Below the pieces are notes generated by a model. It worked only from the letters and a program-made list of their open reading frames with translations, ran no database searches and had not been told where the DNA came from. Positions 44,271 to 53,371 of a stretch of 64,000 bases of DNA are shown in pieces. The number at the start of each line of letters is the position of its first letter. Positions within the stretch are counted from its first letter, which is position 1. Source of the DNA: FEN-1219 sp963728995. Its GTDB lineage: Bacteria > Pseudomonadota > Gammaproteobacteria > Steroidobacterales > Rariloculaceae. Location: assembly GCA_963728995.1 (NCBI GenBank), contig CAVSMD010000009.1, positions 62,001 through 126,000 of the forward strand. The letters run 5' to 3'. Made by a program: the position numbers and the translations under genes.

Positions 44271-46042
44271 TCAAGCGGCTTCCGAGATCGTGTGCGGTGC
44301 CGACACACGAGTCGGTGCCAATCGAGGGCGCAGCGCGAACGTCGTCTTGCGCAGCAAACCGAATACTCGCGGTCCACGCACGAGATAGCGCGTCGCCAGT
44401 CGCGCGGGATTCTGGCCGAGGCGGAACAACCACTCGAGGCCGGTGCGCTGCATCCATTGCGGTGCGCGGCGCTGCGTCCCGGTGACGAAAGCGATCGAGG
44501 CCCCAATACAGAGGGCCAGCCCGCGAGCGACCCCGCGCACCTGCAGGCGCTCTGCGAGAATCTCCTGTTGGGGCGCGCCCACCGCGAGCAGACAAAAACG
44601 GAACGGGCTATGCGCTTCGATGAAACCCAAACACGCCTCGACGGCAGCGGGATCGCGGATGAATCCCATCGGCGGGGAGAACTGCACGAGGTTGCTGAAA
44701 CCATAGCGGGTCCTAAGCGCACGCATCTGTTGTTCGTTCCCCCCAATCACCACGATTCGGTCACCGACCGCAGCTACCCCTGCGAGCAACTTGACCGTGA
44801 GATCGCTCCCGGTGCACACGGGCAAGCGTCGCCCCGTCACCACACGGACAACGTTGGCAAGAAATCGGCTGTCGAGCAGCACATAACGGGCCGCCGCATA
44901 AACCTCGCGGAATCTCACGTCCTCGTGCAGCCGGATCAAGTGATCCACGTTCGGCGTGACCACGAACCCGTAGTGGCTTTGGCCGAAATCCTTCGCGGTC
45001 GCGGCGAACGAGTCGACATCGTAATCGTCGAGCTCGCAGCTGAGCTTCCGTTTAACGACCGTCGCGGCGCGCGAACCCGCGGGCTTCTGCGACCGCCGTA
45101 TGGCCGTGATCGACATCGGCAGTAACAACAACGTGGTGACCCACCGAGGCAAGAACTGGCAGGCCGTCTGCACAGCCCTACGCCACCGCCTCGGGGGGGA
45201 GCGACGAGCACGGTGACCGGCAGCGCACCACCAACGTAGTCGATGATCTGATACGGCGTCCCCGATCCCACGTTCCACGGACACAGGGCCACGGGCACGG
45301 CCAGCGCCTTGAGGCGTCGCACGACCGACGCCAACCGTCGTTCGTCGGCGAACGGGAGGTTTACGAATATCCAGTCGAGGTGCCGGGTCTTGCCGAGCTC
45401 GATCAAATCATCGATGGTGCCGGCCAGTGCGTTATGCGCGCTCTGCGCGGAGGCAGCGTCGTCGTCGAAAACGCCGAGGACGCGCATGCCCACCCGCTTG
45501 CTGCTCTCCAGATCGTACGTCAGACGATCGGCCAGCGAACCCGCGCCGACGATGGCAACGACTTCCGTCAAGAGACCGCTACGCGCGAGCCGCCGCACGC
45601 TGCTCACGAGCACCGCGCGACCAAGAGACGCCAGCACGAAGCTCGAAGCGAGCCAAACGGCCACCGCCCCCGGAGACACCGTACCCAGCACGCCGCTCGC
45701 ACCGCCGATGACGAGCACGCCGCCGACCAATAGCAGGAAGCGCGTGAGATAACAGCGCACCAACGCGGACCGGTTCCCACGAATCGCTTGTGCCCCAAAC
45801 TGCTTGTCGTGAAGTAGGAGCGCCCCCAGCAGCGCGGCCACGACCAGGAGATAGTGAACGCTCCAGTCGGCGGCCGGCGGATCCTGAGGAGCCAACCCGG
45901 GAAACCAGAGCCGACCCGTAAGCAATCCGGAAAACAGCAGGCTCGCAAAGTCGAGCAGAGTCAGCAGACCCCCCGACGTGACCAAGAACGCTGGGGCGAA
46001 ACCCTCGCCGATCACGCGGCTACCGCTCGTGCTAGTACGCAT
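44271..46042 (-). CDS. Fusion of a PHPT-type N-terminal module to a WecG/TagA/CpsF (GT26) glycosyltransferase; one frame break
   Basis: The first 280 residues match the membrane and nucleotide-binding-like N-terminal part of polyprenyl glycosylphosphotransferases: VVAIVGAGSLADRLTYDL, LGVFDDD, LDWIFVNLPFADERRL, VPVALCPWNVG. The next gene has the same architecture (VALCPPNVG, YTGGGMPVMLL). In place of the catalytic domain there is a GT26 domain (GFVVTPNVDHLIRLHEDVRF, LLDSRFLANVVRVVTGRRLPVCTGSDL, LLAVGAPQQEILAERL). The frame changes at a run of 7 Gs at 45193-45199; one more G restores LVAPPPRRWRRAVQTACQFL. Corrected length is about 590 aa. The GT26 part could also start at 45116 as a separate protein. 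Confidence 0.75.
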
Positions 46043-47522
46043 TGGTTCTTCTCAGAACCTCGCGGCACGTCAACATCAGGATCTTCAGATCCAGCCACAG
46101 AGACCAGTTGTCGATGTACATGAGGTCCAGCGCAATCCTGCGCTTGAGCTGCGCGGTAGTAGTCGTGGCGCCCCGCGCGCCATTCACTTGCGACCAACCG
46201 GTCATCCCCGGTTTGACACGGTGCCGATGAGCGTACGTCCCCGTGATTTCCGAGCCCAGTCGGTCTTCGGTGCGCATGTTCACGGCGTGGGGCCGAGGAC
46301 CCACGAGCGACATCTCGCCCTTCAGCACGTTGAATAGCTGCGGCAGCTCGTCGAGGCTCGTCGACCTCAGGAACCGACCGACGGAGGTCACACGACGATC
46401 GAAGCGCGCCGTCTGCAAAAAATCGCCGGACGCCGGCTCGTCGACACGCATGGTGCGGAACTTGTAGATATCGAACTCGGAGTTGTTGAATGCGTGGCGG
46501 CGCTGCTTGAAGATGATCGGACCCGGGCCTTCGAGCTTGACGACCAGCGCAATGAGCCCCAGGAGCGGCAGCAGCAGCAGGATCAGAAACCTGCACAACA
46601 CCGCGTCTTCGGCGGCCTTCAACACCGCGTTCCAGCGCTTGATCGGGCGATCCGCCAGCAACATCACCGGCATGCCGCCACCGGTGTACTCGACCATCTC
46701 GCCCGGCGGTCGCAGGCCGACATTCGGCGGGCACAGCGCGATCGGGATCCGCAGCACCTCGAGGCGCTGCACGATCGCACCGAGCCGCGCTTCGTCCAGC
46801 GCCGGCAGAGCCACCAATATCCAGTCGATCGAGCGCCGCTTACTGAGCTCGATGAGCTCGTCGATACTGCCCGCGGGCCACGTGGAGCTGCCAGTCGAGC
46901 CCGCCGGCGAGTCGCCGAAAATTCCCAGCAACTCGATGCTGTCGGCCTTCGTGTGGCGCAGATGTCTATTGAGTCTGTCGGCTACCGGACCGGCGCCGAC
47001 GACCGCAACGGACTCCGTGAAGGCTCCCTTTCTGCGCAGCGCGCGCACGCGTCTCGCCACGACACCTCGCGTCAACGCCGTCAACACGAAGCTCGCGCCG
47101 AGCCACAGCGCGACCCAGCCCGGCGGCAGGTTGTCGAACACCTGACTGGAGGCGCCGATGGCGATCGCGATGACCCCAATCAGCGCGAACCGCAAACCGA
47201 ACATGCCGACCAGCACGTTGACATGCCGCCGGCCGACCGCGGCGGCAAAGTTTCGATCGTAGAGGACAAACGGGGCGAGCACCGCCCCGATCAGTGCCAC
47301 GTTGCCGCGACTTGCCGCAATCGCGGAGTCTAGCGGTGCGTTCGGCACGAACAGGGCGTGCAGCACAGTGGCAATGAATCCCGCGAGCAGAAAACAGCCG
47401 AAATCCCCAGGCGGTAACAGATCGCTTGCGAGCGACACGAACTCGCGTCTCTGAGAGCGCGAGCCGCGATCGAGGAATGTGGGCGACGTCAATTCGCTCG
47501 GGGACGTATCACCTAGGTTCAT
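46032..47522 (-). CDS. Polyprenyl-phosphate glycosyl-1-phosphate transferase (WcaJ/PHPT family)
   Basis: About 496 residues. The membrane N-terminal part is followed by the nucleotide-binding-like domain and the catalytic domain with FKQRRHAFNNSEFDIYKFRTMRVDE, SLDELPQLFNVLKGEMSLVGPRPHAV and RVKPGMTGWSQVNGARG. These are the standard signatures of enzymes that start EPS repeat units on undecaprenyl phosphate. Which sugar is used is not clear from sequence. I chose the ATG at 47522. It overlaps the fusion gene downstream by 11 bases. Confidence 0.9.
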   Translation of the reverse strand: MNLGDTSPSELTSPTFLDRGSRSQRREFVSLASDLLPPGDFGCFLLAGFIATVLHALFVPNAPLDSAIAASRGNVALIGAVLAPFVLYDRNFAAAVGRRHVNVLVGMFGLRFALIGVIAIAIGASSQVFDNLPPGWVALWLGASFVLTALTRGVVARRVRALRRKGAFTESVAVVGAGPVADRLNRHLRHTKADSIELLGIFGDSPAGSTGSSTWPAGSIDELIELSKRRSIDWILVALPALDEARLGAIVQRLEVLRIPIALCPPNVGLRPPGEMVEYTGGGMPVMLLADRPIKRWNAVLKAAEDAVLCRFLILLLLPLLGLIALVVKLEGPGPIIFKQRRHAFNNSEFDIYKFRTMRVDEPASGDFLQTARFDRRVTSVGRFLRSTSLDELPQLFNVLKGEMSLVGPRPHAVNMRTEDRLGSEITGTYAHRHRVKPGMTGWSQVNGARGATTTTAQLKRRIALDLMYIDNWSLWLDLKILMLTCREVLRRTNAY

Positions 47523-47554
47523 GGACGCCAAGATAGAGAGCGGCGCCAGCACGG

Positions 47555-47571
47555 TCTGTGCGCGAGCGTAC
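47555..47571 (+). promoter_or_regulatory. TCTGTGCG motif, copy 8
   Basis: Sequence TCTGTGCGCGAGCGTAC matches all fixed positions. It lies 33 bases upstream of the PHPT start codon. Confidence 0.6.
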
Positions 47572-47589
47572 CCTGACGCGACGGGCTTC

Positions 47590-47606
47590 GTTCGTCAGCG
47601 CACAGA
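47590..47606 (-). promoter_or_regulatory. TCTGTGCG motif, copy 9
   Basis: The minus-strand sequence TCTGTGCGCTGACGAAC differs from the consensus at one fixed position. With copy 8 it forms an inverted pair spanning 52 bp. Confidence 0.55.
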
Positions 47607-47806
47607 CAGCTCAGAGCGTGTCGCGCAGTAGCCGCTTGTTCTCGGGAGGTCGATCGACGTCCACGCCCATGACGTCCTGCGCTAGCAGTACTGTTCGGCA
47701 ACGCACCGACGGGGGTTGCCTGCTCACCCATGGTGTCGATGATTCGCGCCGCGGCGCATTGGTCGTCGTCTAGCGCCCCCACCCGATTGCCATCAGGAGC
47801 GCAACC

Positions 47807-48496
47807 GTGAATACGCTAGCCCTCAAAGACCAGCCGCCGGCGCTGAATGCCGTTACGCGGCATCGACTGCCGCCGTTGCCTTACGCAATCGATGCGCTCG
47901 AGCCCTGCATCGACGCGCGCACCATGACGCTGCACCACGACGCTCATCACGCTGGCTACGTTGCGGCGCTGAACGCGGCACTCGCCGGGTTGCCGGCGCT
48001 CCAGCATGCCTCGGCGCTATGGCTGCTGTGCAACTTGACTCAGGTACCTCGAGAGAGCCGCGTGGCCGTGCACCACAGCGCCGGCGGCCACGTCAATCAC
48101 AGCCTATTCTGGCAGTCGATGACGCCGGATTCGAACGGCGAGCCGCTGGGCCCGCTTCGCGATGCGCTACGTCAGAGCTTCGGGAGCGTCGCCGACTTCA
48201 AGGCCGACTTCGAGGCAGCCGGAATGAAGCACTTCGGCTGCGGGTGGGTATGGCTGGTGGCACCGCACCAAGCGACCGGAGCACTCGAGATCATGACGAC
48301 CGCCGGTCACGATCACCCGGCGATGAAGGGCTTCACGCCTTTGCTGCTGAACGACGTCTGGGAGCACGCGTACTACCTGCGATACGCCAACCGGCGCAGG
48401 GACTACCTGAAGGCCTGGTGGAAGGTGGTCGACTGGAACGAGGCGAGTCGCCGCTTCGAGCATCTCGGCCAAGTCGCCGACGAAAAAAACGCCTGA
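47807..48496 (+). CDS. Superoxide dismutase (Fe/Mn family)
   Basis: A 229-residue cytosolic enzyme. LHHDAHHAGYVAALN and HVNHSLFWQSM supply two metal-binding His, and LLNDVWEHAYYLRYANRRRDYLKAWW supplies the Asp and the last His. It converts superoxide to hydrogen peroxide and oxygen. Metal choice cannot be decided with confidence. It is not part of the EPS operon but starts close to its right edge. Confidence 0.92.
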   Translation: MNTLALKDQPPALNAVTRHRLPPLPYAIDALEPCIDARTMTLHHDAHHAGYVAALNAALAGLPALQHASALWLLCNLTQVPRESRVAVHHSAGGHVNHSLFWQSMTPDSNGEPLGPLRDALRQSFGSVADFKADFEAAGMKHFGCGWVWLVAPHQATGALEIMTTAGHDHPAMKGFTPLLLNDVWEHAYYLRYANRRRDYLKAWWKVVDWNEASRRFEHLGQVADEKNA

Positions 48497-48523
48497 CGGC
48501 TGCCTCACGCGATAACGCGAATG

Positions 48524-49345
48524 CTAAGGCCTACCGCCATCGGCGTCAGCGCCGAGAAAAGAAACGACGCCTGGCCTTTGCGCCCTGTTGTCGACCATCC
48601 CATCCACGATACTCGGCGTCACCGAACAACGGGCTTTGTGGCGATACATGGCGAGATCCGCCAATCGCAGGAGCTCGTCATACCCATCCGCGTCGGCCGG
48701 ATACACGGCGGTACCCACACTGATCGAGATCGTGATGACGGCGCCGTCGATGATGTACGGAGCCCCGAGATGCACGCGGATGTTGTTGGCCACCGCTACG
48801 GCACCTTCCTTACCGCTGAGCTCCGGCAACAGCACCATGAACTCGTCGCCGCCGTGACGGCACGCGGTATCCGACGCGCGGATGCAGTCCACCAGGCGGA
48901 CCGCCACCTGCTGCAGCAGTTTGTCCCCGGCGGAATGGCCCAGCATATCGTTGATGTGCTTGAATCTGTCGAGATCCAGGAACAGCAGCGCCACGTGCGC
49001 GTCGTGCCGGGCGGCCAGCGCGACGGCCTGATGAAAACGGTCGAGCAGCAAGTGGCGATTGGGTAGGCCGGTCAGCTCGTCGTGATGCGCGAAGCGTTGC
49101 GCCTTCGCGGCCCTTTCCTCGAGCAGCGCCACTTGTTGCTCGAAGACGGCGTCGCGTCGCCGCATCCTCTCGAGCTGCCTCAGGGCCGCGGCAAAGCGCC
49201 GCTCCGTGGCCGCCAGCGCAAGCCGCAATGCCGCGACATCCGCAAGGCTCTCGTCTTCGATGGCGTCGTAGACGCGGGGGTACTGCGCCGCGCCCTGGGC
49301 GGCCGCAAATGCCGTGTTGCCGCCGTTTGCCGTTCGTGTGCCCAT
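48524..49345 (-). CDS. GGDEF diguanylate cyclase with inhibitory site
   Basis: A protein of about 273 residues. The N-terminal third is a coiled-coil-like helix (ATERRFAAALRQLERMRRRDAVFEQQ) and the rest is a GGDEF domain (DELTGLPNRHLLLDRF, DLDRFKHINDMLGHSAGD, CRHGGDEFMVLL). The active-site GGDEF is intact, and RASD five residues before it matches the RxxD product-inhibition site. It should make cyclic di-GMP, a usual trigger for EPS production. There is no transmembrane or known sensor domain. Confidence 0.9.
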   Translation of the reverse strand: MGTRTANGGNTAFAAAQGAAQYPRVYDAIEDESLADVAALRLALAATERRFAAALRQLERMRRRDAVFEQQVALLEERAAKAQRFAHHDELTGLPNRHLLLDRFHQAVALAARHDAHVALLFLDLDRFKHINDMLGHSAGDKLLQQVAVRLVDCIRASDTACRHGGDEFMVLLPELSGKEGAVAVANNIRVHLGAPYIIDGAVITISISVGTAVYPADADGYDELLRLADLAMYRHKARCSVTPSIVDGMVDNRAQRPGVVSFLGADADGGRP

Positions 49346-49521
49346 AGATTCTCTGTCGTGCAGGTTGAGACGATACGAACCGCCCTGGTTCTTCGTCTGT
49401 TCGCCAACGCACGCAGCGGGCCCCACCGGCAGATTTTCATAGCGAGCGCTGACCTGCAGCGCGGCCTGCAAACGTGCGGTAGCCCACTGTGAATCCGTCC
49501 GCGCGCGTCCACCATGCGCCG

Positions 49522-50727
49522 ATGAGCTACTGCGTATCAGTCGGGGAGGCGCGCCTCGGCGTGCCTGACGGTATCACGGGCGTGACGGAGCCGATTCGCG
49601 ACGCCGGCGGTGCGCGCCCACCTGGGCGGTTACGGATTCCCCGGGACGCGCGCAATTGGGCCCTGACGTTGCTCGCGCTGCTAGCCTCCGTCTACGCCCT
49701 GCAGTGGGCTGGGGCCGTGATCATTCCGCTGCTGCTGGGGCTGATGTGCAGCTACGCGCTGTCGCCGGTCGTAAACCTGCTGCAGCGATGGCACATTCCG
49801 CGTGCGATCGGAGCGGCGGTGCTGTTGCTTGCGGCGTTGGGCAGTCTTGGTTCGATGGCCTACTCGCTGGGCGACGATGCCGCGGCCCTGGTGGATTCGC
49901 TGCCCGACGCTTCGCAAAAGCTGCGCGACTCGCTGCGCACCAAGCGCGGCACGACCGAGGGCGCGATGGAAAAAGTGCAGAGAGCTGCGACGAGTCTCGA
50001 GCACGCGGCCGAGGACAGCGGCTCAGCGGCGCCATTGCCGGCCAAGGGCGTCACTCGAGTCCAGATCGAGCGGCCGCGATTCAACGTTAGCGAGCACTTA
50101 TGGACGGGCACGCTCGGCCTGGCTGGTTTCGTCGGCCAAGCGCTGGCCGTGCTGTTCATTACCTACTTCCTGCTCGCATCGGGAGACACGTTTCGTCGCA
50201 AGATGGCCAAAGTCGCGGGACCCACCTTCGCCCGGAGGAAGACCACCATCCGGCTACTGGATGAGATCACCGCCCAGATTCGCCGCTATCTCCTGGTGCA
50301 AGCTCTGATCAGTGTGCTCGTCGGCGTCGCCACCTGGCTCGCGTTTGCGTGGATTGGGCTGGCGCACGCAGCCGTTTGGGGGGTGACGGCGGCGGTGCTA
50401 AATCTCGTGCCCTATCTCGGGTCGATCGTAGTGAGTGCCGGTGCCGCGCTGGTCGGTTTCTTGCAATTCGGCACTTTTGGCATGGCACTGCTGATCGGCG
50501 CCGTTTCGCTGATGATCCACACGCTGTCCGGTAACCTGGTCAACCCTTGGTTGACGAGCCGCGCAAGTCGCATGAATCCCGTGGCCGTCTTCGTCGGCGT
50601 GGTGGCCTGGGGTTGGCTGTGGGGGATCTGGGGACTCTTGTTGGGAGCGCCCTTGCTGATAGTGATCAAAGCAGCCTGCGACCGAGTAGACGCATTGCAC
50701 CCGTTCGGCGAGCTGCTCGGCGACTAG
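49522..50727 (+). CDS. AI-2E/PerM family membrane protein
   Basis: A protein of about 401 residues with the PerM/AI-2E transporter layout. Two early helices (NWALTLLALLASVYALQWAGAVIIPLLLGLMCSYALSP) and a periplasmic amphipathic region are followed by several helices (FVGQALAVLFITYFLL, LISVLVGVATWLAFAW, AAVLNLVPYLGSIVVSAGAALVGFL). A GTG at 49489 is an alternative start. It is divergent from the GGDEF gene. The true transport substrate is unknown. Confidence 0.8.
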   Translation: MSYCVSVGEARLGVPDGITGVTEPIRDAGGARPPGRLRIPRDARNWALTLLALLASVYALQWAGAVIIPLLLGLMCSYALSPVVNLLQRWHIPRAIGAAVLLLAALGSLGSMAYSLGDDAAALVDSLPDASQKLRDSLRTKRGTTEGAMEKVQRAATSLEHAAEDSGSAAPLPAKGVTRVQIERPRFNVSEHLWTGTLGLAGFVGQALAVLFITYFLLASGDTFRRKMAKVAGPTFARRKTTIRLLDEITAQIRRYLLVQALISVLVGVATWLAFAWIGLAHAAVWGVTAAVLNLVPYLGSIVVSAGAALVGFLQFGTFGMALLIGAVSLMIHTLSGNLVNPWLTSRASRMNPVAVFVGVVAWGWLWGIWGLLLGAPLLIVIKAACDRVDALHPFGELLGD

Positions 50728-50752
50728 CATGGGCGCCTATTCGAGATCGCCG

Positions 50753-50781
50753 CGCGCGCTGACGTGCGCGCGACTTTTCTT
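50753..50781 (+). terminator. Candidate intrinsic terminator after the PerM-like gene
   Basis: The stem CGCGCGC at 50753-50759 pairs with GCGCGCG at 50766-50772. A 6-base loop separates the arms and a T-rich ACTTTTCTT follows. The GC-only stem is simple, so it may be less stable than it looks. Confidence 0.45.
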
Positions 50782-50797
50782 ACGCCTATCGCACCTG

Positions 50798-51688
50798 CTA
50801 CCGCCCGCCTATCAGCGCCTCGAAGCCGGCGATCACGTCGAACAACTCCTCGTCGATGCCGCTCTGGCGCAAACGGCGAAACGAGTTACGGAGACGCTCC
50901 AGTAACTCATCGATGTTCTTATCTGCCCGCTCCATCGCCGCCAGACGGCTCGCGTTCTCAGCCGCGAGGGATTCGGCGCACGCCCGGTAGAGCGAGATGA
51001 AAAGGTATTCGCGGACGAGCGCATGCAGCGTCGTGGTGCCGCCGCTCATGACCTCGGGCAAGTTCGCGCTCGGCCAGCGGCTCGCAGCCAGATCTCGTCG
51101 CCATTGCGCGTCGAGCGGCAACAACCGTTGAGTCACCGGCTCGTAGAGCGCACCAGACCGCGGTCGGTTATGCAAGACGTAAACATGCGCCTCCTGATCC
51201 TCGACCAGATGAGATTCGGTTTCGATTTGAATCTGCGCGACGAGCGGCGCAATACCCTCGACGGAGCTCGGCACTGCGAAGAGTCCCATCAACGGGAGCC
51301 CCGCATCCGCCAAGCGTGACTGAACACGCTCACCGACGGCCCAGACTTGGAGTTTGCCGGGCAGGGTTGCTAGCGCATGAACCGCACGCTCGGCGACCAC
51401 CTCGTTGAACTGGCCCACCAGTCCTTGGTCGGAGCCGAATACGACCGCACCGGTCACGCGGTCGTCGGTCTGTCCTTTACGGCTCGGCGTCTTCACAGCC
51501 GGCTCGCTGCGCCGAAAACACACGCCCAGCCCCAGCTCCACGGTCCGGTAGTAGTGGGCTAACGCGCCCACGGATTTCTCGTATTGCCCGATACTCGTGG
51601 CGGCCAAGGCCTTCATCGTGCGAACGACCGATTGGAGATCTTCGGCACCGTTGATCTTGCGGCGCAGGCTGGCCGTGGTGTCGCTCAT
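50798..51688 (-). CDS. atpG: N-ATPase gamma subunit
   Basis: A 296-residue central-stalk subunit. The N-terminal helix SLRRKINGAEDLQSVVRTMKALAATSI and the C-terminal helix ASRLAAMERADKNIDELLERLRNSFRRLRQ are the conserved rotor ends. The middle is divergent from canonical AtpG, as in the N-ATPase branch. It overlaps atpA by ATGA and closes the atpDCQRBEFAG cluster. Confidence 0.85.
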   Translation of the reverse strand: MSDTTASLRRKINGAEDLQSVVRTMKALAATSIGQYEKSVGALAHYYRTVELGLGVCFRRSEPAVKTPSRKGQTDDRVTGAVVFGSDQGLVGQFNEVVAERAVHALATLPGKLQVWAVGERVQSRLADAGLPLMGLFAVPSSVEGIAPLVAQIQIETESHLVEDQEAHVYVLHNRPRSGALYEPVTQRLLPLDAQWRRDLAASRWPSANLPEVMSGGTTTLHALVREYLFISLYRACAESLAAENASRLAAMERADKNIDELLERLRNSFRRLRQSGIDEELFDVIAGFEALIGGR

Positions 51689-53371
51689 CGCTTCTCTGTC
51701 GCGTCCGGCTTCGGCTCGGCGTCGGGCTTCGGCTCATGGTCTGAGTTCGACTCGGCTTCCGCCTTTGTGTCCGCCGGAGACTCGCCGTCGTGCTCTAAGT
51801 CCGCCTCGGTGTCCAGTTTCGATTTGCCCGCGGCCGGCCCTTTGGACTGGAACGGCGAGAGCGCCTGGCGGGCGATTTCGATAACGGTTTGCCGATCCTC
51901 GCCGCTCAAGTCGGCGGCAGTGGCGAATCGGCCGCTCACCTCCTCGGGAATCTTCGCCGCTGCCGCTTGCACGGCGTGAGCGGCTTCGCCCATTCGCTCC
52001 AGCGGCACCGAGTCGAACAAGTTCGCGGTCAACGCCAAGAGCACGGCGATCTGTTGAGGCACGGACAACGGGGCGAACTCAGACTGCTTCAGGCAAGCAC
52101 GGATTCGCCGTCCATGCTCGACGCGCTTGCGCGTGTCTTCATCCAACCGCGCGCCGAAACGGGCAAAGGTTTCGAGCTCTTCGAATTGCGCATAGGCGAG
52201 CTTGAGGTCGCCCGCCACGGCGCGATACGCCGCCTGCTGCGCCTGGCCTCCAACGCGCGAAACGGACTTGCCGACGTCTACCGCGGGCAGCACACCCAGT
52301 TCGAACAGCGTAGGCGAAAGGTAGATTTGCCCGTCCGTGATGGAAATCAGATTGGTCGGGATATAGGCGGAAATGTTCTGCGCTTCGGTCTCGATGATGG
52401 GTAAGGCGGTGAGCGAACCGCCCCCGCGTTCCTTGCGCAGGTGCGTGGCTCGTTCGAGCAGGCGCGAGTGGATGTAGAAGATGTCGCCGGGGAAAGCTTC
52501 GCGACCGGGTGGGCGTCGCAGCAGCAAGGAGAGCTCGCGGTAGGCGCGAGCGTGATGCGTCAGGTCGTCATAGACGATCAGCACGTCGCGGCCCGCCTCC
52601 ATGAAGTGCTCGGCAATGCTGGTCGCGGCGTACGGCGCGATGTACGCGAGGCCGGGCGCTTCATTGCCCTCGGTCACGACGACGACCGTGTATTCCATCG
52701 CGCCTTTGTCACGCAGGTTGGCTATGGCCTTCGCCACGGCAGCAGCGCGCTGGCCGATCGCACAATAGACGCACGCCGACGTCCGCCCCCCGCTGGTTCA
52801 GGATCGTGTCGAGCGCGATCGCGCTCTTGCCTGTCTGGCGGTCGCCCAGGATCAACTCGCGTTGGCCGCGCCCGATGGGAACGAGCGCATCGACCACCAT
52901 GACGCCGGTTTGGAGAGGCGCGGTAACGGGCGCACGATCCATGATCGGCGCGGCGGGGCGCTCGATGGGTAGACGCTTGCTGGTCGTCACCGTGCCCTGC
53001 CCGTCGAGTGGCCGCCCGAGCGGGTCGATGACACGCCCCAGCAATCCATCGCCCACCGCCACGTCCATGACACGCCCGGTGCGCTGGACTTCGTCGCCTG
53101 CGTGCAGATCCTGGTACTCGCCGAGCAGCACGACGCCGATCTCATGCTCGTCCACGTTGAACGCGATACCGAACACGCCGCCGGGGAATTCCAGAAGCTC
53201 CTCAGAGCCGACACCCGGCAGACCCGAAACTGTCGCGATACCGTTGGAGACGTTCGTGACGGCACCCACCTCGCGCACCGCCAGTTGCGGCGCAAACTCG
53301 CTCCGCACGCGGCCCATTGCGGCGAACGTGCGGTCGAAGACACTCTGCAAACCTTCGGGCGCCGTCTTCAT
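51685..53371 (-). CDS. atpA: N-ATPase alpha subunit, with one frame break
   Basis: Corrected length is about 561 residues. GDRQTGKSAIAL at 176-187 is the P-loop. CVYCAIGQRAAAVAKAIANL follows, and the frame change occurs just before it, at about 52774, where one extra base must be removed (DVGCVYCAIGQ). The C-terminus carries an acidic low-complexity tail (SKLDTEADLEHDGESP, then EPKPDAEPKPD) not usual for AtpA. It lies between atpF and atpG with ATGA overlaps on both sides. The break is best explained as a sequence error. Confidence 0.85.
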
